Source: Quillaja saponaria (taxonomy: Eukaryota; Streptophyta; Magnoliopsida; Fabales; Quillajaceae). Taken from it: 64,000 nucleotides of DNA. Positions 25,011-37,377 of the stretch are shown in pieces. Under the pieces are notes generated by a model that was not told where the DNA came from, ran no database searches, and saw nothing but the letters and a program-made list of their open reading frames with translations. The stretch is taken from contig CM055618.1 in assembly GCA_029379385.1 (NCBI GenBank), forward strand, positions 10,426,134 through 10,490,133, given 5' to 3'. Position 1 is the stretch's first letter. Each line of letters starts with the position of its first letter. The translations under genes and the position numbers were made by a program.

Positions 25011-26400
25011 AGATAATTAATAAAGGTGAAATCTTTATCTCTAGAACTTTTTTTTTCCTCATACTAATTAGCATGTAGCATGTCAAAGGAGGTTATGCTC
25101 AAAGGTTCAAATTTTCAACTCCTCTATTTTCTTTTCAGAAAAAGAAAATAAAACTGCAAATCTTTATCTCTAGAACTTTCTTTTTTCAAAAGCTAGAATT
25201 GATTAAAATTATATATATATATATATATATAGTTTAATGTAATGATAAGTGTTAGTATACTAGCATTTAAATGAGAAATAAATAAGGCCAAAAACTATAA
25301 ATTAGTTTCTTTATTAAAAAACCAAAAGCTATAAATTATTTCAGTAATAATTGTGAGAGTATATATGTATAAATTTGTTAATATGCAATAAATATAATTT
25401 TTAAAATTTGAAATATTTTGAAAATAATAATTATTAATTATATATACTAAAATTATGATAAATTATTATAATAAATGCTACATAATTTTTATATTTATCA
25501 TCTTAACAAATTCCTTACAAACACCTATTAAAAAAGAAAATACTATTATCATATATAATGAAATCCATACTTATTTTTATTAGCAATGTCATTGTGCATT
25601 AAAAACTATCATCATAATTGAAGGTGAAATCTCTTACTATAATTGACTTTTAAAATAGTTAACTTCTTTTTAGTAGAAAGGAACCGGTAATCATGATACT
25701 AAAGTCAATTATGCTAAAGGTCAAATAACCATTTTTCCTTTTCGGGTCTTTCTTAAATTCATAACCCAATATTTAATGCATTTCAATTAAGATATAATCC
25801 CTCAAAGGCTCAAAAAAATTTAATGGATTTTAATGACAACAAATTAAAGTAACTGTTGGGGAAAAAGAAAAGGAAATCATTTAATATCCAATTGAGCAAT
25901 GAAACAAACTTTGGTTCCTTGCTCACATAAACTTTTTTTTCCTTACTAAAGTTTGAGCCACACCACCTGCCAATTATCTGATTATACTCTGTTTAATGAA
26001 GAAAAATTGTCAGCAAAAGAAAGTGATACAGTTTCATGTAAATTTGCCATTATCTGGGAAAATTCAAAAATGTCAAAGGGTCAAATAGATATTGAGTTTA
26101 TTCACTCAGGTCCGCATTTTTTCAAATGCTAAACATACAGAGTGATAGAACCTGTCCTCACAGTAATTACCAATTGTAAAACTGGGTTAGTACATAGGAT
26201 AAGTACAGCAAAAACACTGGTGGTAGAAGTGTGTCACAAATTACATTACAGTAAAAACACTGGCTGTAGAAGGCTGTCATAAATTCCATAATGTTCATAC
26301 CTTATAATCTTTCTTTTTTATTTTTTTATTTGGTGAGTCCAGCAAAGTTCATGGAGCTGGCAATGCTAAGTGTTTAAGACACAGCCCCATCAGTTATTAT
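25011..26400. other. Intergenic upstream of the response-regulator gene
   Basis: AT-rich with an (AT)n tract near 25208-25231. The phrase AAATCTTTATCTCTAGAACT occurs twice, about 130 bp apart (near 25030 and 25158). No gene is recognised. The last few hundred bases are probably promoter. Confidence 0.5.
26204..26289 (+). repeat. 43-bp tandem duplication
   Basis: TACAGCAAAAACACTGG (26204-26246) and TACAGTAAAAACACTGG (26247-26289) head two adjacent 43-bp units that differ at a few positions. Confidence 0.8.
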
Positions 26401-26406
26401 GCTTTT

Positions 26407-26415
26407 CTATATAAG
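26407..26415 (+). promoter_or_regulatory. Candidate TATA box of the response-regulator gene
   Basis: CTATATAAG lies about 150 bases before the start codon in a region without other TATA-like sites in good context. The placement suggests transcription starting near 26440. Inferred. Confidence 0.45.
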
Positions 26416-29356
26416 CCAGTTTCCTCAGGACTCTCCAAATTATCCCCTCCTCTTTGTGTTTGAAGCTTTCTAATCAATCTAATCCTTTTCTAATTTCTTT
26501 AGCCTTTGATCTTCTTCATAGCTAATTCATTTCTGGGTCCAAGGTTCTTAGTCTCCTTCTGAAAATGGAAGATACGAGAGAATATATGAGAGCAGCACTG
26601 ATCAATTCTGTTCCTGCCTTTGCACGTGGCCTTGAGATCTTGCTGGTAGATAATGACTCGATGTCTCTCATGTACCTGTCATCACTTCTTGAGCAGTACT
26701 CATTTAAGGGTATACAAAGAATCTGTTATCTCCTCTTTGTATAAATGTTATGTTCTCTTTATTTCTCACCAGAAGGTTTGTTTTACTGCTATCATCATTA
26801 ATTTCATGAGTATTTTGCCTGTCAATTATATAAGACTGATAAAAATGGAGGCTTCTTACATGGACAGTGAGTTAATACTTAATATATACACATATATAGA
26901 TACATAGACAAAAAACAAACTTTTAACCATTTTGATCTGAAGATTGAGGCTATCCTCAAAAAGGACAACAGAAAGGAAACCTGGGATGAATTTGGAAAGG
27001 CTTTTTACAACATTTAAAATAGCAAGGCCATCATGAATACGTTTAAATGGATTCTTTTACCTAGTCTCCTGAATTTTCAAACCTTATACCTCGCAGGGTT
27101 CGTAATCTAGAAACATTTTGAGGGTCTGATATTTTAATTCCTAACTTCTTGTGCCTTCCAAGTTTTGTTTACAGATTTGATTGTATTTTTAAGTTATTTG
27201 TCTCATGTTATGCTCTACTTTTTTTATTTTCGGGCAGAAATATATAAAAACTTTGATAAGATCTTCATCTAATTTCTCTGTGATCATTACAGATTTATGC
27301 CCCATTTTTTGTTTGTCTGTTTAAATCATAAGTCTCGAATGGTCTTATGTATTAGCATTCTGGTTTCAGACTCATGATCTTTTTTATCTAGTTCGAGCAT
27401 GATATCTTCTTATGGATTTTCTAAATTGTGGGAAGTTAATTGACATGCAATATAGTCTCACGACGATTAGATCTTATTTACAAATCTAACTCTTGTTTTG
27501 TTTTTTTCCAGTTACCACCACTGAACTAGCATCAGTTGCCTTGTCCAAGCTTAGCAATGAAAACCATCCATTCAAACTTGTCATGGCTAACAGTAACATC
27601 AGGGATTTGGACATCCTTTCCTTTCTTCCAAAACTGTTTAGGAAGGAAATCCCTGCCATTTGTAAGCTTCAACTCATATTTCTAAAACTGCTTATATTTT
27701 TTATTATTAATTTTGAAAATATTATTCTCATGTAATACTTATTTTTATCCTAATTATCCTGTTCAGTAATCGCACCCAGAAACGATTAGGATATTGTTTG
27801 GAAAGCCGCAGGCGTAGGAGCACGTGCTTTCCTTGATGAACCAATTTCTTTTGAGGATCTCCAAGATGTGTGGCAGTATGCATGCTATAGGAATCAAGAG
27901 AACAAAACTCAGAAGAGAAATTGTGAAAGAAGGGTGAATTACGGAAATAAATCTGGAGGCATTAAGATCAAAGAGGTGGGTGACAAGTTTAGGCCTACAA
28001 CTAGAAATAACTTGCATGGCACTGAGAAACTACATACAGTGACATATCCGGAAGTAACCAATAAACAAAAAGAAGTACAAGTTGGCCTAGTTGGGGAAAG
28101 TCATGCGAAGAATTTGCAACATACCTGCATTCAACAGTTAATGACCACAGACTTCCATGTCAAAGGGAGGAATGGAATGAAGAGAACTTATACCGATAAT
28201 GAAGGCAACCAAAAAGAGAAGAGAACTAAATTTATCTCAAAACAGATTGACTTTGCTGCAACTAATTACAAAACTGCTGAGGAGGAATGGGAAAGGAGAT
28301 ACGACAATGATGGTTCAACAGACAAAACTTCACATTTTTCCTGGAGTTCTGAGCTACATCATAAGTTTGAAATGGCGTTAAGTGAACTTGGCGATAGTAA
28401 TATTTTCTTCTCTTCTCTTCTATTATATACTTTGAATTTCCTTTACTTTTCCTACTACTAATAACTAGTTTTCCAGCATTAATAATTTATAGCTTCAATT
28501 GTTCTCTTCTTGGATCCAGATGCTCGTCCAAAATCATTATTAAAGATGATGAATGAGCCTAATTTGCCCCTATGCCAGGTTGCAAGTCATCTGCAGGTTC
28601 TTTCTATCAATTCACTTTAATAGAATATCTCATTTATCTCTTTGGTAAATTTTGTACATATTAGATTAGCACAAACTTATATACGTGTTTGTTAGAATGT
28701 AACTCAGTTAATCCACTTCTTTATACTAAAGTTAGCATTTGAGATATTTGGGTTTCGGGGCAAATTTCCAAAAACACTTTCTAACTATTTTGAACCCACA
28801 GTTTCTCTAAGCTATAATCATTTATTAGCTGAATCCATATCCAATTAATTTGTTGAAGTAATAAATAATAATTGTATTTTGAATTTAGTACACAAATTTA
28901 AGTCCTTCCCTTGTAAATCCTAACAGTCGTATGCCTCGACTCGACATTCATTACTTTTCATTAGCAAATAGCAACTAATAACTATAACTCACTTTGTAGA
29001 TGCATTGTACTATATTCTGTTTAAGGATCAGACCTGTTTTCTTTTCCAAGATTTACTTCCTTAGAGATTTCTCCCAAGGCCCTTTGGTAAACTAGATAAA
29101 GTGCCCTTAATTAGGTTTTAGGAGCAACTTATCCTCTTCACCATTGAATGTGAACAACTTCTGCATAATATAGAAAAGACCTAATAATCTGTAAGAAATT
29201 GTGGAAAGTTTCTATTTCAGGTAAATTTGACAGCTAGAGAGTTTTAACAGTACAAGATATAAAAGAGGCTCAAAAGCATACAACAGGGGAGAAATCATTC
29301 AGAAAATTGTCAACTACTCCTTATATGTATACATTGTTGCAGATATGGGATGTGTA

Positions 29357-29464
29357 TCCTTACCATTTATTACTATGACTAATAAATAGCGAAGAAAGTA
29401 CTAAAAGTGTCCTTACCAAGTATTACCATGACTAACAACATAGCGAAGAAAGTACTAAAAGTGT
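29357..29464 (+). repeat. Tandem duplication in the response-regulator intron
   Basis: Two adjacent units of about 53-55 bp (29357-29409 and 29410-29464) share TCCTTACCA, TATTAC, ATGACTAA and TAGCGAAGAAAGTACTAAAA. They lie in the 1468-bp intron between GARP exons. Confidence 0.85.
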
Positions 29465-30368
29465 AAATTACAAGTTTAACCCAAATGTTGAAATCTAGTC
29501 TTTGCACACATCTAAAATAGGTATATTCGTAAGAGAATAATAGTAATCAATTTTAAGCCATAAGATATCCAGTCATAAGAGTGGTATAAGAATATTAAGA
29601 TTCATTCATCCCTAGAATCATCAATTCTAGAAATCAGCTAATCTAGGAGGTGGCAACCATAGACACAAGCATATAGAAGTGTCTAAAGTTAACATTTATA
29701 TATTGTTTTACGAAATTTTTTTCACATATTACACATTATTAACTAAAACTGAAAACTTATTACCATATAGGAGCTATTTTTATTTGCCACTTAATTTCTC
29801 AAGGTAGGTACTTGTTCAAAAGAGTATCATTTCCATATTTTTCAGAGAATTAGAGCTTATCATCATCACTTGAAAAATGGATCAAAACAGTAAATAAGAG
29901 AAAATGAAATCAATCATATAAGATGCTACTTAATTTGTTTAATATTTTCCACTTACTCATTGTTCCGTTGCTTGCTTGAACTTGATAGTGCCTTGCATGC
30001 ATTATTTCCCACAAGGTTCTTTGTTTGCCTTTTCCCTGTCATCAATCACGTTCTCTCTTTCCAGAAATACAAAGCTCAAGTACAGCGGATTATTGAGACT
30101 GGAAATTCTCAATTGTCTTCAGTAAATCAATCATCCATTAGTGGCAGAAATCAATTCGCGGCAATATTTGGAAGGCAGAGTTCTCTACCTGACTATGGAT
30201 TTGCAAGGACCTGCATAGGGATTGGAGGTAATACGACGGAGTCAATTACCTTTAATTCTTTGACTGATTCCAGATTAACAGGCAATGTTGGTAGCCATGA
30301 CCAGAGAACATCAAAAAGAAACTTTGGACATATTGGCTTGTTTGGCAATTCAACTCCATATTATCCCA

Positions 30369-30520
30369 GTAAGTCCACCATAGTTCAAACAGCAGATTAT
30401 GGAGATTTAAATAGATTGAACAAGATATATAAAGAAAAAAAAAATACTATTTCATATAATACTAACATTAATGTGCATGGGAAGAGAAAGGACAAACAAC
30501 CTAACTGGCTACATTTGCAG
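30369..30520 (+). other. Inferred 152-bp intron resolving the frame change
   Basis: The donor A|GTAAGT and acceptor TTTGCAG| with an upstream CTAAC branch-point-like site join codon phase 1 to the downstream frame, giving YYPTFPYSSGQTLQF. Reading straight through would stop at 30557-30559. This splice keeps 180 further codons open, which is why I place it. Confidence 0.7.
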
Positions 30521-30573
30521 CTTTCCCCTATAGCTCAGGGCAGACGTTGCAGTTTCTAAATGTGCCTCAGGTG

Positions 30574-31053
30574 AATCAAGAAATAGGTTGTACACAAGGT
30601 TTTAGTGCATCATTCACTTCCCCAAATGGGAAACGGTATCAGAACCAGTCTGCCATTAAATTTACTAGCACAAATGAAGAGCTGGAGTTTTCCAAAGCGC
30701 AGATAATCCTAGGGAATGCAACTATTCCGATCAAACATCCAATGGAATTAACCAATCATGAGAGCCAAAACATAGATGCTGTATTAGGACAGTCTGTTCC
30801 AGCCCCTTCCATGAATCAGGATATAGGTCGTACTCCAGGTTTCACTGCATCATTCTCTTACTTGAATGACAACCAATATCAGAACCAGTTGCCAAGTTAC
30901 ATTTCTGGGACAACTGAAGGGATAGAGTTTTCTCCAGTGCAGATAACCACAGAGAATGCAACTATACCAAACAAACTTCCAACAGGATTAACTAACAATG
31001 GGAGCCAAGAGAAAGATGCTGCAGTAGGACAATCCATTCCAGCCCCTTCAGTG
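30574..31053 (+). repeat. Two in-frame 240-bp repeats (80 aa each)
   Basis: Units 30574-30813 and 30814-31053 encode two 80-residue copies without length change. Unit 1 begins NQEIGCTQGFSASF and ends GQSVPAPSM; unit 2 begins NQDIGRTPGFTASF and ends GQSIPAPSV. A third copy seems to start (DQNQ) and is cut by the stop. Confidence 0.9.
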
Positions 31054-31408
31054 GATCAGAATCAGTAGCTCTTGAGGAAAATCCTGATGAATATAACTGT
31101 TTTGAACCAAATCTGGATAAAGCTGATGAAGTCAATGTGTGGCTAAGAAAAATTATGTTTGAAGGCGAGACAGATTCACGAGATTCTGATAGCTTCAATT
31201 CTAGGGAATCACATGGTTTGTCCCTTTTACCGATTTCCAAATTTACAAGACTTTTTGAAACCATGCATGTGTGTGTTTTCTTATATCATGCTTTGACAAC
31301 TTCAACCTTTTCCTTTCTCTTCAGTTTTTTTTTTCCTGTTACTTTCTGACTCGTGATTACTTGACTCACAAAACCCTTTTTCTTTTAGGTGCATATGTCT
31401 CTAGTTGA

Positions 31409-33978
31409 GCCTATATATTGGAAGCATGATGTCAATGGCATGGAGCTACTTAACAATTGATGCACGGATAATGCAGTTGCAGGGAATTCAACATGCTTGG
31501 AAATTTTATATAGACTGTCTTACACAGTGATGAGATAAGTATCGCATGTCATGTTACCAGTTGAACTTATAGCCTTATACAGTTATAATTTGAAAGCTTC
31601 TTATGTATGGATGTTTAAAAGCATATCCATGACCATCTATAAATAAATTCACATAAACAAATTATTAGAGTTCCTTTTCTATTGTTTTCAAAACATTCAG
31701 TCCCGTGTTTGTCTAAGATAAAGCTTTTTAAGTAACAGAATTACAAAAAATTCATCGAGTAATGTGGTGTAATAACTTCTTTGATGGTCATTGATGGTGA
31801 AACGAGTTAAAGAAACCAATAAGTCTTCATCATATGCGAAATAGTCAGTGTTAGACTGCTCTTTTTCCAATTTTTTACTTACAGGGGGGGCATTAGCAGT
31901 AACCAGAGAAAGTGACGTAGGTGAGACACGAACAGCATAAAACCTGATATAACAAGAGATAATTTCATGATCTCATACACAAAAGACAAAATCAGTCTAT
32001 GGCTTTTGCAACTATTGAATGCTAAGCACTGAAAAGAAAAACTTAAATGAAAAAAAAATAAAAATGAAAGGAATTTGAAACTAACCTTTATTGCAACAAC
32101 AATGTCAATATGTGATTGTTTGAAATGTTGCAAGAGGAACAAGTCTCTAGCATTAGTGAGAGAAATATCAGGTTAGAAACAAAGCACGGTGAGAGGCCTT
32201 CACAATGAATATGCGAAGGAGAAATCAATAATTTCTTCTAAAATCAATCCGCATAGTTAGCCTATTTTTTCTTCCAAAAACCAAGATACTTTGTAAAAGA
32301 AACATGAATCTCTTGGCCTGTAAATTGATGGCCTTTTAACTGAAGATGAAAATATAATATCAGCTTTCAGCCCTACATAATCCATTTCGAAAGTCCCTCA
32401 ACTCTGGCCAATAAAACTAAGAGTTAGCATCAATAGGAGTTTGAGCCAGAACCCATGTGTATATGCGCTGAAGTCAACGTTGTAACTAGTTAGATTCAAA
32501 ATTAACAGTAAGCTTCCACTTATCAAAACTCAACTCAACTAAGCCTTGAATCCCACACTAGTTGAGGTTGGCTTCTTCAACTTATCAAAGGAAAAAAAAA
32601 AAATTTAAAAAAACTCTAAGCTTCTAGACCATAAAATTCTAGGGTGCAGGAGTTTTTTTAACATTTCTATTACATGTTATGTCATGCATAACAACTAGAC
32701 CTTAGAAAAAACTGGAAATGATACCTCATATGTTTAGTAACCATCAATTATTGATTTATGAATGCTGATATTGAATCACCAAATTCATAAACCTTGAATT
32801 CAATGTTTTTATCAACATCATTTTCAATGTAGTTGATACCTTGAGAATTATCGTCTATATTAATAATAGTTGCACTGCGATAGAAATCATTTACACATAA
32901 TCTAGTGTAATTTCATCTTCACTACCATCATGAAGTTGCTATCACTAGGACAATCACAACTTCAGAAGTTATTAACATTGCACCAGTATAATCTTATCGA
33001 TTATCCATTGCCATTTTACCAACTAAAAGCATACCCTGTCACAGCTTTTCACTATAATTGCCATCATCACAGTAGCTACTCTACAGCCTTACAGCCACCA
33101 TTGCTATCATTCTATTTAACCTTATCACCCACTAACTAACACTATCAGTCCCCAATTCAAAATAATAGAAACACATTCAATCTTTTCAAAACCTCTCGAA
33201 TCAGAAAAAACAGTACACTTAAGTTATAACAGTTTATCAATATTGAGTAATTGACTGGCTTAAAAAAATGCATTTACGCAAGTACTATGTTAAGCAGAAA
33301 TATAAAGAGTGCTAGATTCTTAGCACTAGGATTGAGCTTGGCTCATTCAGTAAGCAAGCCACTAGAAAATTTATATTCTGGTGATTTAAACAAGTTCTGT
33401 AAGAATACTTGACAAGAAAATTTTTAGAAGCTACATGGCTTTTGGTATGATGACATATAGCATTTAAAGTTAAGACTTTATTTCATTGCTATTTTTGGAA
33501 TGTTTTAAATGCTATATAGTGCAGTTGATCGTCTTATCAGTTTTTAAAAAAAACACTATTTGTGCGCATCTCTAGATGTCTGTGTACTTAACGAAGTTTT
33601 TAATTAAATATCCTTAAATGGATATTAAATTCAACTTTTCCTTAAGCTAATGCCTAACTTCGACAAGTTTAACTAGCCAACCTGAGAATTTATCTGGTAA
33701 TTTCTAACAGCTCAAACTTGAGCTCCAATTTTGGAGCTTGAGTTGAGTTCAAGCCTAAGATATGAGATAATGAACAGAGCCAAACTTCAAGAAGGTTCAT
33801 TACTTAGTTTAGGCTGACTCATTTACAACCCTAGTGTGATGCCATCAAAGATGAGTGGACTTCACAATATACAGATACAAGCCATTGATATAAAAATAAC
33901 ACTACAAGGGGTAGTTTAAAAGAATTATAATAATGCACTGAGTTTCTATTAAATAAAATCAATTTATGTCTACACATA
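31409..33978. other. Intergenic between convergent genes
   Basis: The first part is probably 3' untranslated sequence of the response-regulator gene. The rest has only short chance frames and no recognisable element. The permease gene converges from the other side. Confidence 0.55.
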
Positions 33979-34933
33979 TCAGCTATTTATGTTTGTTATA
34001 GGGCCTTTAAACCAGAGCCAAGCACTAAATATCCAGTAAGCAACTACAAGAACCACCAAACATCCGACTGCAACAGGTGTATTGTTGAGTGTCTTGCCAG
34101 TAACTGGGTAGGCAACAGGCAATGAGAAGAGAACAGAGATAGTTGCCACCCAAAGGACTGCAATCCAGCTGACAAGGACCCCAAAGGGATCCAAGTTGAA
34201 AGGCCCCGGGACAAAGGTCTTGTGTGAGAAAGTCACTCTGAAGAATATGGGAAGGGCATAAGCAATGTACAAACCAATAGTTGCTATAGATACCATGGCA
34301 TCAAATGCCACTATGCTTCCAAGAGACCGCAAAAGAATTAGAATGGAGTATTAGGTTAGCGGCAGGTGTAGAAAGGAGACACTGTTTTTGGATTAGGGGC
34401 TCAGAGTGAGTTTGTCTCCATTTAAAATAAATCAAAGACCCCGTGACCTCGGGCCTTAACAAAAATATGGCTGTTAAGGCTACATTGTCTCAGATGAAAT
34501 CTAGCGTAAAAGTGTCATTAGAATGAAAAACCAAAAGAAGAAACAAAAGATTTTCTGTCAGCAGACACCCATACCCAATAAAATGTCTCTTTGTGTAATA
34601 TTTTCTAATGAAGCCTATACAATCAGAAACATAGAACCTTGGTTCCCTTTCTCGGCTCCTAATAACAAGGGAAACCCACTTAAAGAATTCAAACGACCAC
34701 TAATCAATTGCATATTACACCCACTGAGAAATATTGTTATTCACCAAAATAGAGAGTATAGACATGTTTTTGTGCGGGCAATTAATGAAATAAGTACATA
34801 CCGTCAGTGCCATGCAAAATGATATGAAAGCAGAAAGCCAAACAGCATTTATGGGGACCTCATGCCTGTTCACTTTATGCCAAAATGATGAAAATGGCAT
34901 CGCTCCATCTCTAGAGAAGGCATAAGCCATCTA

Positions 34934-35113
34934 GAGGGCGAGCCTTGGCACAACGGTAAGTTGTTCCTTTGGTGACCTGTAAGGTCACGGGTTCGAGGCA
35001 TGGAAACAACCTCTTTGCAGAAATGTAAGGAAAAGGCTGCGTACATGTGCGCCCACCCTCCCCCTACCCTCGCAATAGCCGGGGAGCACTTTGTGCACCG
35101 GGTGAACCCTTTT
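34934..35113 (+). mobile_element. Full-length Au-type SINE
   Basis: A tRNA-derived retroposon of about 180 bp starting GAGGGCGAGCCTTGGCAC. The RNA polymerase III A box TGGCACAACGG is at 34946-34956 and the B box GGTTCGAGGCA at 34990-35000. The 3' body contains TGCGCCCACCCTCC and TTTGTGCACCGGGTGAACC and ends in a short T run. A degenerate target-site duplication is likely: ATAAGCCATCTA at 34922-34933 and ATAAGTAACTA at 35117-35127. It lies antisense to the permease gene, directly against the start of the MAYAF exon. A second, truncated copy is at 19704-19804. Confidence 0.85.
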
Positions 35114-37377
35114 ATTATAAGTAACTAAAAATCAAATCAACATTTTCATAGTTACTTCTCATAAGGAAGAGAAAAATAAGCAAGTACTATTACCTAGAGT
35201 TGCTAGTAACTGAACTCATACCACAGAAAAATATGGCAATAGCAACAACTCCTAAGCAAATAATTCCCCCAACTCCACTACCATATCTACTCTCGAATGC
35301 TTGATAAAATATTTCAGCTATGGCATACCCCCCAGCATCATTATTATCACTCAAAAGGTACGGGATGTCAGTAACTGCAAAGGTAATGCCGAGTATGTAA
35401 CCCCACCCAACAATAATAGATATTCCAATGGAACTGATAATTCCCTTTGGTCCATTTCTATCAGCATTCTTGGTTTCCTTTGTCTAAAAACAGAATTTTA
35501 CAGGAAACAAGAGGGCAATGACTTGATCAATTTTAGTGCATGCATGGAAAAGAAAATCACAAAATGATAAAGAAGTGGAAATAAATATAAGGTATAACAT
35601 GTGAAATTCCTTAAGCATAGTTACAGTTATTAACACATGTTAAATGAATTAGTTGTGCAAGTGGATCAAGTTCAACCTACTGATATGCAAGTTCACAATT
35701 TAGTATGCCTCAATGTTTGCCTATTCTAATTTTCTTTGATGTTATATAATCTAGATGGCAGCACATATTTAAACAGCTAGAAACCTAAAAATAAAAAATA
35801 AAATAAATGTAATTAGATATCTTGACCAGCTTTAAGATCAAAATAGCCTCAAATTCAAACTTGGTACAGTAAATGACCTCGTGGGCTTTGTGGGGAAATT
35901 GCCCAACCCGTGATATGGTAGATAAAGCAAATGACAAGAAACCAATACAAAAAAGACATTTGTTCCCACAAAATCGTAAATATCTTGCCAAATGTAATAA
36001 GCATCAAAATTCCTACTATTATGTACTTGACCACATGCTATGCAGTAGGCACAATCCATGAATTAACTGCAGGCTGTTCCAACAACATACACTACTTATC
36101 AAACAAGCAATTATTTTACATCTTTTAAGAAAACAAATTATGAGAAAATACAAACTAAAGACAACTTACCATATGAGCGGATGCATCATACCCAGATAAA
36201 GTATACTAACTCATTAGAAGTCCCAGGAGAAATATGTATGGTCTACTGCTTATTCCATCGCCATTATCACTGTTGAAATGGGTGAAAACAAATTTTGCAC
36301 TGGCTTCTCCATTGCAACAGAAGGTATGAGAATCATAAGCAAAAAGACACCTAAATTCGCCAACCATTAAATCTCTAAGAGAGATTTCTTTCCTGAGAAA
36401 TTAATCCATAGTCCAAAAAGGAAAAAGACAAACAGAAAATTAGTCCAAGCAGCAGCTAGTTGTCCAAAGAAAGACAATAATGAGATGTGAAGACTGTTTA
36501 TGATAGCACGTAGGAGCAAAATTCCCCCATGGAAACTAATGACTACATATTTAGATGCTTCATATCCACCACCATTTTTCCCACCAGTACTAAGGAGAAT
36601 GATAACCTGAATTAGTTGTGCAAGAGAAAAATCGACACTTGTTGTAACTGCCCACTGCAGATGAAAAGGGATCAGGAGCAGTCAGAACTTAAAAGAATTA
36701 CATCAAACCGATATACTGAGCATGTCTGACCTCCAAGTGTGTATTGAAGGACCTGAAACTCTAGAATATGTGAAAACTCAGTACCTGACCAACAATATTG
36801 AAACTGCAAGAAACGAAATACTATGCATAAGAAGATGTGAAAGTAGGATGGCCAACTTGACTGTGTTTCTTATGATTGAACTAGAGCAGTTAGTAAACCA
36901 ATCAACTTTAAAATAGATTGTTGATCAACATCATCTTTTTTAGTCTAATCTAATAGAACTAATGATGAATGAAGCAAGGAAATTGAGAGAAAATACACTG
37001 ACTTTTTTTTAAGTGAACCTATAATCTGGTTCAGAGCAGTTCTTGATAAAAACTAATTTTCTAAATCCAGAAATAAACAGTAGCCACTGTAACCTTATTG
37101 TGAACCTCACTATTGCAATAACATAATTTATATGCAACCTATGTATACGCACACATTATTACCTAATAATGTGTTTTCCAAACCAGTTTTAGCATTAATT
37201 AGCACTTCATTTATTAGGTGTGCAAGTCCTAGCACAATTTAGGACCAGTATACGCGGTAATGTACATATGATAGATACAATTAATTTCCATTAAAAACTA
37301 TCAGTTTGTGAATGAACTTCTGCAGTAAATATGCTCTTATTTGATGTTTGTGTCATGCAGCTGAACTTCAGGTTATA

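Larger units (their letters stand above)
26565..31408 (+). pseudogene. Type-B response-regulator-like gene (pseudo-receiver + GARP) with premature stop
   Basis: Exons read as 26565-26709, 27512-27661, 27767-28396, 28520-28596, 30065-30368 and 30521-31068; all joins keep phase (1854 nt, 618 codons). The N-terminus is a receiver-like domain: ILLVDNDS at residues 25-32, and LVMANSNIRD where the phosphoacceptor Asp is Asn75. The conserved Lys motif reads LDEPI instead of LxKP, so canonical phosphorelay is unlikely. The GARP/Myb-like domain follows (WSSELHHKF, LGDNARPKSLLKMM, VASHLQKYK), with the SHLQKY signature intact. Type-B regulators are nuclear cytokinin-response transcription factors. Codon 106 is TAG (27787-27789) between RND and DIVWKA; if real, it truncates the protein before the DNA-binding domain. 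The C-terminal region has two 80-residue repeats, then a stop at 31066-31068. An acidic continuation (ALEENPDEYN) is open in another frame to 31215 and could splice to 31389-31408. The gene may be a pseudogene or contain assembly errors. Confidence 0.72.

Noticed and set aside
30065..30559. Response regulator ending at the 30557-30559 stop
   Set aside because: A GTAAGT donor and a TTTGCAG acceptor with a branch-point-like CTAAC restore a long downstream frame, so the stop is probably intronic read-through.
34946..35000. A and B box arrangement resembling a tRNA gene
   Set aside because: There is no cloverleaf or anticodon arm, and the sequence continues into a SINE body shared with another locus; it is a tRNA-derived SINE head.
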